A stretch of DNA of 64,000 nt from Albugo candida. Its lineage: Eukaryota > Oomycota > Peronosporomycetes > Albuginales. The notes under the pieces were generated by a model that did no database searches, was not told the DNA's origin, and saw nothing but the letters and a program-made list of their open reading frames with translations. The stretch is taken from the NCBI GenBank assembly GCA_040437565.1, contig JBDOQK010000004.1, positions 372,001 through 436,000 on the forward strand, in the 5' to 3' direction. The translations under genes and the position numbers were made by a program. Position 1 is the first letter of the stretch. Each line of letters starts with the position of its first letter. Below are positions 24,274 to 35,300 of this stretch, one piece after another.

Positions 24274-24510
24274 CCTGATAGCTTGCATGTGTCAATAATC
24301 TTTACAAATACAATACGGACTTCAAATATGAGCGCACTCGGTACTGTTTTGTCAGTTGATTGTCATTGTCACCGAATATTGAGATAAAAGACCGCGATGA
24401 TGCTATATAGAGCATGCTTGTGGTCTCTGTAGAGTTCAGAGAAAGAATCAAAGTCGCGCATGCAACTTTGTATATTGCAACTTCATTTCCGCTATTTACT
24501 CGCGTGCTTC

Positions 24511-25135
24511 CTAAGCAGTCAGAAGACATGCACCTCCTACAGCTTTGATCTTCTTCTCAGCCTATATGACAAAAAACGCATTTGGATATCATGCTATTCG
24601 AGCACGAAAACGAACCTCTTGACTGAAGAATTTGGCCTTGACAATGACTGGAATCTTTGGAAGTCGTCCTTTACCGAGAACTTTAAAAAATCCCTATATT
24701 CAATGTGAATGAGATATTGACGGGTATTATGATAATAAGAGTCGTACGGCTTTAGTCACATCAATGATTGGAGCCTTATTGTCTGTGGACTTTTCTGCTT
24801 GCTCTTTACTTTTTTCAGATACCAACGTCCATAACCGCTCGACATTGACGGTTGGGCAATGCTGACGATTTCGAAGAAGATGAAAATGACGCATTCCCAC
24901 TTTTCCAAAGTACCCAGGATGGAATTTATCCATCAAGATACGGTGATGATGTTGACCACCAGCGTTACCACGACCACCAGGATGCTTACGGTGCTTTCCA
25001 ACACGACCGTGTCCAGCGCTGACATGTCCACGTTTCTTACGAGTCTTTGAACAACGAGTTGGCTAATCAATCAAGTGCAAGACGAAATGATGAATGTACA
25101 GTCAATCTTCACTTTAAGAAGCGAATTCTTACCAT
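24511..25135 (-). CDS. RPL27A: 60S ribosomal protein uL15 (L27a)
   Basis: Structural protein of the large ribosomal subunit. Four coding exons on the minus strand: 25133-25135 (the ATG alone), 24748-25062, 24616-24693 and 24511-24561. Introns are 70, 54 and 54 bp. The first coding exon is only the start codon, a pattern frequent in ribosomal protein genes. The spliced protein is 148 residues, the same length as the human protein. It shows [55 protein letters not shown] and ends [14 protein letters not shown]. All junctions keep the phase, so the model is firm. Confidence 0.96.
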
Positions 25136-26231
25136 ATTTACGACTGGAAAAGAAGCGAAACAGCGAATATGAAATGGATGGCTGCCACTGTGATTAATAT
25201 TACGTTAAGCACACTACTTTGGGATCCATAAATCGTCCAATCATTTTGCATTGATGTTATCCTTCAGCACAGTCTAATGTCGTACCTTGCGATAGCAAAA
25301 AAAAGCGTTACGCAGTATTTTTTTGCTGACATACTATCTCATGAGATCAAGTTCACTCCGTTACATTACGATAAGCTTATTCAGGTGGCAGCAGAAATGA
25401 TAAATTTTTCTTCTTGTTACAATATAAAACTCATATCTATCGCATAGTACCCATAAATTACCTGAAAATGAGCTGATTCATCAGCTATCCGTCTGAGTGA
25501 CGTCACATGGACATTTCTCCAAATTCAAATCGAGACACATCTCATCCCTTTACATGGTGTGACTGTACGCTGCCACCTTAATCAACAAGACGCAGCATTA
25601 AGATATCAATTCTCCGCAGCGTGATTACAATCCATTTTGAGAGTCATCGCGACGCTCCCTATGCGATGCAAAGTCTACAAGTGGACAAAAGACTGCAGCC
25701 TGAAAAGATAATACGTCATTTAGCGTTGTAGAAAATGATCTGATCGCGTATGTATCCAATCTCCTATTGATATCCCAATTCCTCACTTCAATTGACATGC
25801 AGCCTAGTAATTTCGTGCCACTCAAGTTCTATAACTTCGCGCTGCAGTATCTTCTTTTTGTGATATGGCGCTCCTGGTAGCAAAAGTTTTCCTGGAGTTT
25901 GAAAAGTGAACGCTATAAACCATCGGTCTCAGTTGAACGTGTCTATATTACTAGAATTAGACTAACTTACTTCTCTAGTTGCCTAGGCTATCTTAAATAA
26001 CATACATACGTATAAAAAGGTTTCGTAAAATACCTGTGAGCGATGATAATATGTCTTCTCGTTGATATTCCCGAATTGCAGTGGCCTCAGGCACCTTAAT
26101 ACGAGACTGTGTCCAGCTTGTAAATGCTGTAAATGCTGTAAAGTTGTAAAATTGTAAAAACGGTCCCAAAGTACCGTGATTTGCAAATTGGTCTGCGCCA
26201 CACTGGGCTGAAAAGTGTCATCCAACTAGGA
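25136..26231. other. 1.1 kb without a recognised gene
   Basis: Upstream of RPL27A, so its promoter should lie near 25136-25400. Further right there are only short open frames. A small imperfect repeat of TGTAAATGC units lies near 26119-26160. The words AACCATCGGTCTCAGT near 25917 recur near 27067, suggesting that the repeat island starts here. Confidence 0.4.
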
Positions 26232-26604
26232 CTAGGATCCGAGCTGCACTTGCATTAGTACTTGTCTGTCTCGTACCCGCAGCAATGCTCGTCGGCTTCT
26301 GAAAAATCCACCGAATGATTCTTGCGTTGCGAGTTGATCCAGCACCTTTGCAAGCCGAATGCGTTCGTCTTGGCTGTAACACTGTCTTGGAAAGTACCGA
26401 ACGTGCGTACTAAACGTGGTGTAGATCACGGAAAGTACTGGAACTGTCAGAGTTGCTGACCGCTGATCGAAAAGACGACGATTCCGATCGGTCCAGACGA
26501 AGTGCAGTGTCACCGCTTGCAATGCAAGCCATAAATCCGATATAATTTGTTGATATTCTTTCCAATCCGACCGTAGTGCTGGTACGATTGCACATGCAAT
26601 ATGC
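26232..26604 (-). mobile_element. Possible LINE C-terminal fragment, cut by gap
   Basis: The minus-strand frame contains LWLALQAVTLHFVWTDRNRRLF. This resembles the 'W..RN...F' segment near the end of some non-LTR reverse transcriptase ORFs. The gap 26605-26704 removes the upstream side, and no catalytic motif is visible. The family call is tentative. Confidence 0.35.
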
Positions 26605-26711
26605 NNNNNNNNNNNNNNNNNNNNNNNNNNNNNNNNNNNNNNNNNNNNNNNNNNNNNNNNNNNNNNNNNNNNNNNNNNNNNNNNNNNNNNNNNNNNNNNN
26701 NNNNCAGTTGT

Positions 26712-27080
26712 CTTTGAGTCACCCTGTGACGAGGCAACGATAGTACCACATGTACCACCGGTACCACACGCGACACCGGTATCACTTCCGACAACGGTTT
26801 CTCCCTGTACCGTCACACTGGAGATGGGGTTCACTCCACGTCATCACACAGGGGTGATGACTCATCAACAATCATGCAATTACCCAAAAGAGAATGACTC
26901 ATGAGGGTTGCCACGTCAGCACAAGTGGACGCTGGCACCCTGGGTTGCGTCGATATGTCGACTTGGACCATTGTTTTCGAGAGGAAAGAGTTGAAAAAAG
27001 TAGTGTTTCGAGCTGTTTTGTACTAAATTGGCGAGTTACGTAGTAGCCGGCGAATTGAGAAGTCAAACCATCGGTCTCAG
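26712..27080 (-). repeat. Dispersed repeat, copy B (partner at 4950-5245)
   Basis: Its reverse complement matches 4950-5245 in order, sharing GGCTACTACGTAAC, CAAGTCGACATAT, AACCCTCATGAGT and ATGATTGTTGATGA. It sits next to the LINE-like fragment. The two copies are diverged, so the family is not recent. Confidence 0.65.
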
Positions 27081-28575
27081 TAAGACGAGTGTCCGGGATC
27101 GATGCTATAATATAATTCATTCCATTTGAATTAGACACTACACAATTCCACGTGCTTTTTACATTATAAATGTATGTGCGTGTGGTAACTTGGCACAGCT
27201 CGAAAGTCTTCAAGTTTATTGTCGATATCTTCCTTCAATTCTGTATCGACTGCATTACGCACTCCAATCGGAGCCTTTGAAAAGGATATAGTGGCGCCTA
27301 TCATCGGACGAAGTAGAGCGGTCGGCACGGCTCGGATCACAGATCGAACGGATCCGTCAGATCCTTGTTCTTCTTTATTCGACGAGAGGAATCGCTAGGA
27401 TCATCTTTGCAGCAATGAAAAGCTCATGGGCTAATGAATTGTATGCTTGTTCCAAACCTTCTGTGATGTTGCTGGGTCAGCTGCAAATACTGACGGCTTC
27501 CAAGCAATACACCATTGACTCGGGCGCTTCGGATAACCCCACCTCCGAGACGTTTGGAGTGCCGTTTAATTCGACTTGCAGATTCCCCATACTGAAGTTG
27601 CTTCTTTTCATTGATGAAGAAGCTCCAACAATCGATATCAAGCACCCGCTTGTCCAAAAATAGTGATTGAGCTCCTTGAGCCATTTTTCAAGCTGTGCTC
27701 AGTGTCTCGACCGTGACGCTCTTCATGAGCTTTTTGCTCCTTTCCTTATCCCACGTACGAGTCGCCGATCTTTTCCATTATGTTCTATCGGTAATAAAAT
27801 AAAATTAGCAGCTCCCGATCCAACGTTTGCAAATGATCGCAATGGCGAAACTGTCGCTGACGCAAATCATTTGTGTATCTGATGTCGAGAAAATATCGGT
27901 GACCCACGACATGAGCACGCTTTTCACCACAGCTGCCCATCCGTCAATACCGCCCAATATGACTCACCGTAAGACGAGTTTCATACCTTCCAAGACAAAG
28001 ATTGATCACTTCGAGGTAGTCTCCGGCACGCAAGGCCACAGTACTCAACGTGATTGGGACGAAAATCAATCTTGATTTTGCATGGTCGGATATCAATGCT
28101 TTGGAAGAACCAGTTGCCTAGTCGAATATCCGTTTCTAAAGATCGATAGAAGCTTTTGGAGTCATCATTTGAATACTGTCAGCATCTCCAGGCTTTGAGT
28201 TTTTTGTCGTATGCTTCTCCACACATTGTGCCGTTGCATTCATCTGGTGTGTTGATCCCAAAGAAGAAAACTGTCTGAAGAATGACGACTTCCTGATCCA
28301 AATTGATGAGTGTGTAAGAAACGCATCTTGAGGCGGTGTTCAACACACAAATTCGGTCCTAGTCGTATCGTCATCAAACTCATCTTTATGATACTGCTGC
28401 CGGTTACTCGAGGATGGAATGGTGTCAGACTTCCAATAGCATACCATTTAGATGTAATCCAGAATCTCCAAATCTTCTACCGCTGCTACCGTATTGAAGC
28501 AGGTTGTTGTGATTCGCTATCATTGAACACATTCAAGCGCATTTGTATCCGATGTACAAAGAGTTTGTAACGGGG
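27081..28575. other. 1.5 kb of the repeat island, no gene recognised
   Basis: Short frames at 27415-27663, 27827-28075 and 28310-28570 have no recognisable motif. The frame near 27070 (TETDGL on the minus strand) hints at a LINE endonuclease, but this is too weak to call. Confidence 0.35.
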
Positions 28576-28785
28576 TGACACGTCAGTTAGTAACCGTTAT
28601 GCAGTGTGGTACACATGTGGAACGCTTTGGGTTATTGGCTTTAGGAGCTGCCGCGTGTCAGCCACCGGATATTGGTACCTAGCTTAGGTACGTTTAGCTT
28701 AAGGTGCTCTTCGAGATAAAAATAAATAAAGAAGAGTTCCCCTTTAGATCAGTTAGAGATATGTGCCTGCTTCAGGCGTCTCAGA

Positions 28786-29249
28786 TTGTGCATTTTGTGC
28801 TGCGTTGTCGATTCCCGGAATCGTTAGGTCCCTTGAACAAGGACCTTAAGCTTTAAAGCTTGTTGACTCGTTGAGTCTAGTTCTTTTAAAGAATTAAGTT
28901 GCTCGTTGAGCAGATAACCTTTCTCTGGCAAGGAACTGGAGTAGCTCCGCTACAGAGTTCCAAGATNNNNNNNNNNNNNNNNNNNNNNNNNNNNNNNNNN
29001 NNNNNNNNNNNNNNNNNNNNNNNNNNNNNNNNNNNNNNNNNNNNNNNNNNNNNNNNNNNNNNNNNNTCTTGTGCACTTTGTGCTGTGTTGTCGATTCCCG
29101 GAATCGTTAGGTCCCTTGAACAAGGACCTTAAGCTTTAAAGCTTGTTGACTCGTTGAGTCTAGTTCTTTTAAAGAATTAAGTTGCTCGTTGAGCAGATAA
29201 CCTTTCTCTGGCAAGGAACTGGAGTAGCTCCGCTACAGAGTTCCAAGAT
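28786..29249. repeat. Gap-flanking direct duplication of 181 bp with two differences (assembly artefact)
   Basis: 28786-28966 recurs at 29069-29249 around the gap 28967-29066. Two base differences near the left end suggest two haplotypes or two element copies. Confidence 0.8.
28811..28961. repeat. Cluster of at least six consecutive short hairpins
   Basis: Perfect or near-perfect palindromes follow one another. They are ATTCC/GGAAT at 28811-28821, GGTCC..GGACC at 28827-28845, AAGCTTT/AAAGCTT at 28848-28861 and GACTC-GTT-GAGTC at 28865-28877. Then come TTCTTT/AAAGAA at 28881-28893, TGCTC-GTT-GAGCA at 28900-28912, and a nested GGAACT..AGTTCC with inner GTAGC-TCC-GCTAC at 28932-28961. The same series recurs after the gap at 29094-29244. 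Stems are 5-9 bp with 1-3 nt loops. Function is unknown. Confidence 0.85.
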
Positions 29250-29785
29250 CTCTCCCGTCTTTCGTCTTGTCTTTGATTGGTAGCGGTGAATGGCAATGAG
29301 GAAGGATCCACCTATTTTATCATATCCCAAAGAGCCAGAAATACCACCAAAAATATCAAAAAATATCATATCGTGTCGGTGCACTTCCGCAGCTCGTGAA
29401 TGTATCATCGTGAGAATTCGTGAATTTGTATGCGGAAGCTGATAGTCAGAATTGAGGAATACCATCACATAGCCCCAATAGACTGGTCAAGGAGATTCAC
29501 TTATATCGGGTGTTGATGAATGCGTTCGTCCATGTACGATGATGTCATTTTTGCATTGGATATTTCTGAATGATTCGATGCAAGTCAAGTGAGCAAATAT
29601 GTGATACCGACTACTTGTGGTGGCTACAACCGCAATAAACGTTTCTCGCGAAACTCATAGTGTAAAGAAGAAATATTCTAACCAAGTTTTGTGCAAAGGG
29701 AATAGAAGCAACTACAAATACGACAACAAGACTTATATTAATTACAATTAAGTACTCACAGGTGCAATTGAGGAGCTAGATAGAT

Positions 29786-29927
29786 GATGACGTAATGAGG
29801 TCATCCATAACTTTCCAGCACTGACGAAATGAGGTCATCGGAGATTTCATTCCAGCACATGTACATGCAATGACGTGATGAGGTCATTGCCAGAAGTTTC
29901 ACACCCAGATGACGTAATGAGGTCATC
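29786..29927. repeat. Array of four inverted repeats TGAC-8nt-GTCA with compensatory changes
   Basis: Units start at 29786, 29820, 29869 and 29908. Units 1 and 4 have arms GATGAC/GTCATC. Unit 3 has GCAATGAC/GTCATTGC, changed on both sides together. Unit 2 keeps only TGAC/GTCA. The 8-base centre is GTAATGAG, GAAATGAG, GTGATGAG and GTAATGAG. Each unit could be a hairpin or a palindromic bZIP-type (TGACGTAA-like) site. They lie just downstream of the minus-strand coiled-coil remnant. Confidence 0.85.
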
Positions 29928-30426
29928 GATGCCAGTGATCGGGTTCCAATGGCACGCGTTGCCTGCATCATCTACAATGCCGTAGGGGCCATTCGATGAA
30001 TTTGCTTTGTCCGAATCAGTTTCCACCTGGTAGCGTCCGAAGGGGTTTCCTGCAACCGTTGTGCGAATCTTCAACTCCCACTTTAGGATAGCGGGCTTGA
30101 TCCTGCGCGCCGCTGAAATGCTTCAATTCCACACTTGAGAGATACGCCATTATGCCATCTTCGTTCTCCGGCCGCTTTTTTTCTCTTAAGACTTGAGCTT
30201 CCGCTTCAAGCTTGGTAAAGCTCCGTCGTCTTGCTTCCCAACTCTTGTAACAAGTCTTCGGTAAGTTCCTCCGGTTGAATGAATTCCGTTTCACTTTCTT
30301 AGGGTGCCGCAAATGGACACTCCATCGTACCGGTAACACTGTTCGGTCGGTTTTCCAAGCATTCAAGAGCACATTTGAGCTGATGTATGTAGTCGTGTGC
30401 ATCTTGCACGTGAACTGCTTTTGCTT

Positions 30427-30832
30427 CAGAGCGAACAGCAATTCCGAACTGATAGTTTCGAGTTCTCCAGCTTCCGTTGCGCGCTTTTCGCCCGCAAGTT
30501 GCATCTCCACTGCCTTTTCCGCCGCGCTATTACGATCGTTCTCCAGCCGGGTTTCAAGATTTTTGACTTTTGAGTTGATNNNNNNNNNNNNNNNNNNNNN
30601 NNNNNNNNNNNNNNNNNNNNNNNNNNNNNNNNNNNNNNNNNNNNNNNNNNNNNNNNNNNNNNNNNNNNNNNNNNNNNNNCAGAGCGAACAGCAATTCCGA
30701 ACTGATAGTTTCGAGTTCTCCAGCTTCCGTTGCGCGCTTTTCGCCCGCAAGTTGCATCTCCACTGCCTTTTCCGCCGCGCTATTACGATCGTTCTCCAGC
30801 CGGGTTTCAAGATTTTTGACTTTTGAGTTGAT
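30427..30832. repeat. Gap-flanking direct duplication of 153 bp (assembly artefact)
   Basis: 30427-30579 recurs at 30680-30832 around the gap 30580-30679 within the coiled-coil remnant. Confidence 0.85.
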
Positions 30833-31174
30833 TCCACTGATCTCGATCCTTGCGTCTTCCAGCTGAGCTAATTTCTCGTTCAATGAGCGCGATAGCTGCT
30901 CATTTTTTCTCAAAGTCACTAAGACGCGGTCGGTTCACTGATGTTGGTGGGACATGCGCGACGGAGTTGCGATTCCCTGTTGATGTGGGAGGCATTCTTG
31001 CTCGCACTCCGGAAGCCGCTGCTGCGTCCATGCCGCGCGCGTAACCGAGCCATTCGAATGAGTCATCGCCGGTGATGCTCGCACATTCGAGGCTGTTGCT
31101 TCGGATGGTGTCGTTCGTGATGCGTTGCCACCAGCGACGCGGGTCACGTTTCTTGTCGTCGTTGGAATGACGCG

Positions 31175-31290
31175 CTGCTGGATGGTGCGTGGTTGGGTCG
31201 AGCGTGACTGGATGGTGCGCTGCTGCATGGCGCATGGTTGGGTCGAGCGTGGTTGGATGGCGCGTGGGTGGTGCATGCTTGGGTCGAGCG
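31175..31290. repeat. Minisatellite, unit about 41-45 bp
   Basis: The word GGTTGGGTCGAGCG recurs at 31191, 31236 and (as GCTTGGGTCGAGCG) 31277. TGGATGGTGCG-like words lie between. On the minus strand this encodes the His/Pro/Ser-rich repeats of the remnant. Confidence 0.7.
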
Positions 31291-31946
31291 CTGTCGATTT
31301 TGTAACGCTGACGTCTCTGTTGGGGCTCTCAGCGCATACCCGCCGCCGACACGCTTCAATGTCGGCGCTATTTCGTTTTGTGTTGGCCCGTTTCTGGAGC
31401 GCCTGTTGGTCGTCGTAGTTATCCTTTGTCGCTGCATGTTCAAAAAATAGATAGTTCTTCGTTTAAGTCAAAGCAAATAAAGAATACCGACACATATCAA
31501 CCTCACCTTGCAAGTCTCTTAGCATCATTCTATATGCTGATTAGGGAAATTGTCGTTTTGAAGAAGGCGGCGCTTTCTGAGTGATCGAAAGCGTAATCGG
31601 CAGACGAGTTGCAATCATCAATGAGAATGGATCATTCTGAGTGTCTTTTGCAGTAAGAGAATCGATGCAAAGGACACACAAAACGAGATGCACTCTTTGA
31701 TGAGTGCAAGTCATGCTGTGGAAGAGCTATTTTTAGAATATGTGGGTGATTTGGAAGGTATAGTAGAAGTATATGATAAGTCAATAATACAGATTCCTAG
31801 GTAAATAGTATTGATGTCATCAGAAGCAACTTGACAGTTAACATAAAACAGTTTTACTCAGAAGGATCTTGGTCTCCTATACACTGGCGGAAACCGACAA
31901 GAGATACACAGTTTCAAAGCAATCATGCAACAATTAAAAGGGTATT

Positions 31947-32111
31947 CCAATCTTTGAGGAGTATGCTGAACGTGCTAGAGTTATGACCAAGATTCATGCA
32001 GCAAAGGCTTCCTTTGTATCTCAGTCAGAGCCTCAGAAAGAGTCCGATGGGAAATTGGATGGGAAGCGGAAGCCGCATGAGTTGGAAGCAACAAAAATGT
32101 CAGGGTGCTAA
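31947..32111 (+). pseudogene. Fragment resembling the C-terminal part of ubiquitin-conjugating enzyme UBE2S
   Basis: The frame FEEYAERARVMTKIHAA, followed by a Lys-rich tail, resembles the last helix and tail of UBE2S (YEEYAARARLLTEIHG in the human protein, from memory). The catalytic HPN and Cys segments and the preceding NEEAG helix were not found upstream. This is probably a truncated copy or isolated exon remnant. It ends at a TAA at 32109-32111. About 210 bp separate it from the TBC1D31 stop, tail-to-tail. The flanks 31444-31946 and 32112-32321 show no other feature. Confidence 0.4.
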
Positions 32112-32321
32112 AGGGTCAAAGAAACAACGGACAGAGGGTGCATTTTCTTCGGCTTATCGACCCAACTTGACCGCACTCGCGGCATTGTCTCGTTCCATTT
32201 ACCGAATGCACGAATTTACGACCAGTCTATGCACGCAAAGCTGTCACTTGAAAATGCTCGAGAAAAAAGCTCTGGAAAGATTGTAAAACTCCCGATACAG
32301 AATTGACATATGCGACTGGAT

Positions 32322-35300
32322 CTAGCTATCTGGAGTATCTTGTTGCCGAAGTATTTTCCGTGCTCGTTCCAAGAGACTAATACGGTCATCAGAGATTTCT
32401 TCATCGTCGGAATCCACAAAACTGTCAAAGTCGCAGCCGTCCTGACTTTGCATGCTTTCACGGTCACCCAATGAATCAAATCCTAGAGCTCCTTCCAATT
32501 CCTCGATCGGACGCTGAGGGTGAGTGATATCGACATCATTGCCAAGTTTATCCCAAGTTGAGTGATCACTGCCTCGAGCATCATTGCTGGATGAGATCGA
32601 TTCTTGCTCCTGGTGCAATAATAAATATGCTTTACGGCGCAATGTTTCAAATTCGCTCATATTTGATGTGAATTTCGGTGAGTTGCATTGGGTGAAGCAT
32701 ATTGCGCTGGAATTGCTACTTGAATGATCAGACAGTCCAAGCTCCCTCAATCCTGCAGCGTTGTCGAATTTATTGTCTGAGATACTGCGCTCATCGCTCA
32801 GACTACTGCTGATATCCTCCAAAGCTCTTTTCAGAACCGCTACTTCCTCAGCCGTACGCTCATGTCTTGGATCGCACTCGAAGCTATCGGACTCATCGCT
32901 ACTTTTTCTTGATACTTTGACTGGAATATCGAGGTTTCGATCATCATCCTGAGCGTGAGGTGGGCTTGAAGACCCACTTGACAAAGTCTCTACAGCTTTA
33001 CCGCTCAACTTTTCTGTCGACTGGATATGCTGACAATGATCCTGATCGCCTTCCTCGGTGGCTTTGTTCTCGTGGCTGAGAGTATCAGGTATCGAGACGA
33101 TAGGACCCTCCTCATGCGTTCTCACTTTGCACCCTTTTTTAATGGGCTCTGCAGACTTTCGATTGCCGTCTGAGTTCTCATACACTCTTCCATCTTCCAC
33201 TGTGTTCCGTATAGAGTGAGCGTCATTTTGGCGAAGTTTGCGTTCTGTAGCGATTTTCTGCAATTCTTTCTCTTTTGTGAGAATTTGATCAACAAATTTA
33301 TCTTCGAGAGTTTGACGAATTGCGTGCTCTTGTGATGCGAGAACATCATTCTCATATTTCGATAATTTCTCTGTGACCTGTCGTTCTTCTCTTTCATCTT
33401 CTCGTTTCCAATTTCCAAAGCTTTGCAAATCGGTCAATTCTTGCTGCTTTGTACGTGTGATGTATTCCTGCCGTAACTTTTGAACTCTCTCTTCGAATTT
33501 GAGTTGCTTTTGTATATCGACGATACGCTTTTCCGTTTCGAATTCGATACGTTTGAGCTCTTCGGTCTCTTTTCGAAGTGATATTTCATAATCTATTCGC
33601 TCGTGATGTGATTCAAATTCCTCTTCTAATCGAACAACTTCGTCTTTCATACGTTTTAAAGACTCATCCAATGTTTGCTGAGCAGTTTCCTCCATTTTTT
33701 GCAAACGCTCGAGTCTCAGCTTTCTCGTTTCGTGATCTAAAGCTCTAAGACTGATCACACGCTCCTTCTCCGCTTTAAACATTTCTTTACGTCGTACGTC
33801 TTCCGCTTTTTGCATCGTTTGTTTTTCTTGGAGCCATTCCGAGTGTTTTAATTCGAGCTCATTGGACTCCTTTTGCAATCGATCCAAAAGACGTTTCTTC
33901 TCTGCAATTTCTGCTTCTTCCAAAGCGATTTGCTGTCGTTCCTGTATGTCCATAAACGATCAGTTACGACATCGTACCCATCAAAAAGAGGCATTTCGTA
34001 CCTTGATCTTCATGTCCACCACGAGCTTGGAGTAATTCGTGAATGCCGGGTACTGGCCTTTAGGTAGCGCGAAATTGTTCACTTTGCCGGGCCCATAGTC
34101 TGCGCTATTGTCCGAGTACATTAGCGCGTTTGTTGTAGCCTCCTGATCGATTTGCTGGTCAAAATTGTGCATCAATTGTATCAATTTGTCAATTTGTAGC
34201 GGATTTTGTTGATGGAAAAACTGATGGATCGAAACCTGATCTTTTCCACCAAGCAGCGCTGTCCGAAAGTAAAGATTGTAGGCGAGCACAGCACTCACAA
34301 ACAGCTGAGGTCTCTTTGCGTCGGTGATCAAATGATCCCACAAGCACTGCCATTCATCTTCGGCTACAACCTCCGTGAAGATCGTTTGCAGCAGACTCCA
34401 CCCATAGATATCCGCACCGATTCCCAAATTAGAGAAATGATCGAAAAGCTGTGGATCGAGTTTTTTCAACTCGCGTTCGATAACAGAAAGTAATTTGGTT
34501 GGAGGATGAGGCAGATCCACAAGATACGATCCACACCAATGCAATAAGAGCGTCATACTTGTTTCAAAGGCAGCGAGATCATCCGATTTGTACAACTTGA
34601 CAAAAGGATAGACGATAGCTGCTAAGAACGCTGTCTCACCAAACGCCGGGCACCAGTACATCAAAGCGGACACAATACGACACAATCGACGTGAAAGTCG
34701 ATCATCACGAATTGGATAGTTATTCCTTACTTGATCAAGAATTGGATGAGGTCCTTTTGCTACAAGTGATTGAAAAGCTTCAACGTTGCTTGGAAGATCC
34801 AGTAAAAATCGCCATGCAAGTAGTCTGTATTTGTTCGGGTAGCGACCATAACAGCGAAGAACAGAATGGAGACGCTTTCGATTCATTGTTGCTTCTTTTT
34901 TAGTCGAAAGACGAACCTGTTCTGGATTCGCAAAAGGATGTTTGCCTTTCCTGTTACGATTCGATCGAGCAGATGGTGTATTAGCAGAAGCATTGACAGT
35001 CTTTAAACAACTCAATCGATTCGTAAAGTGATTATCTTCAGCTCTTTGTGCTTTTCCTTGCGCTCCAAAAACGTGATTGATGAGAGCGGAATAAATCGGA
35101 CGGTCTCCGGGTCTTCCAAGGCTATCAATATGCGACGACGAGTGTGTACTTGTGACTATTGTATCTGTGCTCTTTGACAACTCGTCTTGTGCTTGGGATC
35201 GTACGTTTAACGTCCTCAAGGAATCAAGTGACAGCAATCCTTCCTTTTCCCGAACAAGTTTGATCTTCCGAGCAGTACCCCGAGCAACGACCAAGTCATA

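Larger units (their letters stand above)
28576..29275 (+). mobile_element. LTR-like segment carrying a hairpin cluster (borders tentative)
   Basis: A G-rich ACGGGG is followed by TGACACGTCAG at 28576. An AATAAATAAAGAAG polyadenylation-like run lies near 28720, and a TTGGTAGCGG-like word lies near 29278, where a primer-binding site would be expected. These suggest an LTR with its adjoining internal start. The gap 28967-29066 with duplicated flanks lies inside, so the true length is shorter. No second LTR was found, and the identification is inference. Confidence 0.35.
30016..31443 (-). pseudogene. Gag-like coiled-coil/low-complexity coding remnant, probably retroelement-derived
   Basis: Minus-strand frames show a proline/histidine/serine-rich low-complexity start. 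Then follows a helix-rich segment with strong coiled-coil character (NEQLSRSLNEKLAQLEDARI and on), and then a segment with AYLSSVELKHFSG. This composition fits an LTR-element Gag, but no CCHC knuckle or protease was seen. The copy appears interrupted, and it contains the gap 30580-30679. Treated as a fossil; a degenerate host gene is the alternative. Confidence 0.4.

Noticed and set aside
24727-24936. Truncated ribosomal protein L27a ending RLLLS
   Set aside because: The apparent end is intron read-through. Two further exons restore the full 148-residue protein.
27415-28570. Short open frames as genes
   Set aside because: No motif, no convincing splice structure and no family resemblance within a repeat island.
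28811-29250. CRISPR-like array
   Set aside because: The palindromes differ from one another, have no constant-length spacers, and lie in a eukaryotic repeat island.
29786-29927. Coding repeats (DLITS units on the minus strand)
   Set aside because: The paired changes follow the inverted-repeat arms rather than codon positions, so a DNA or RNA structure explains them better.
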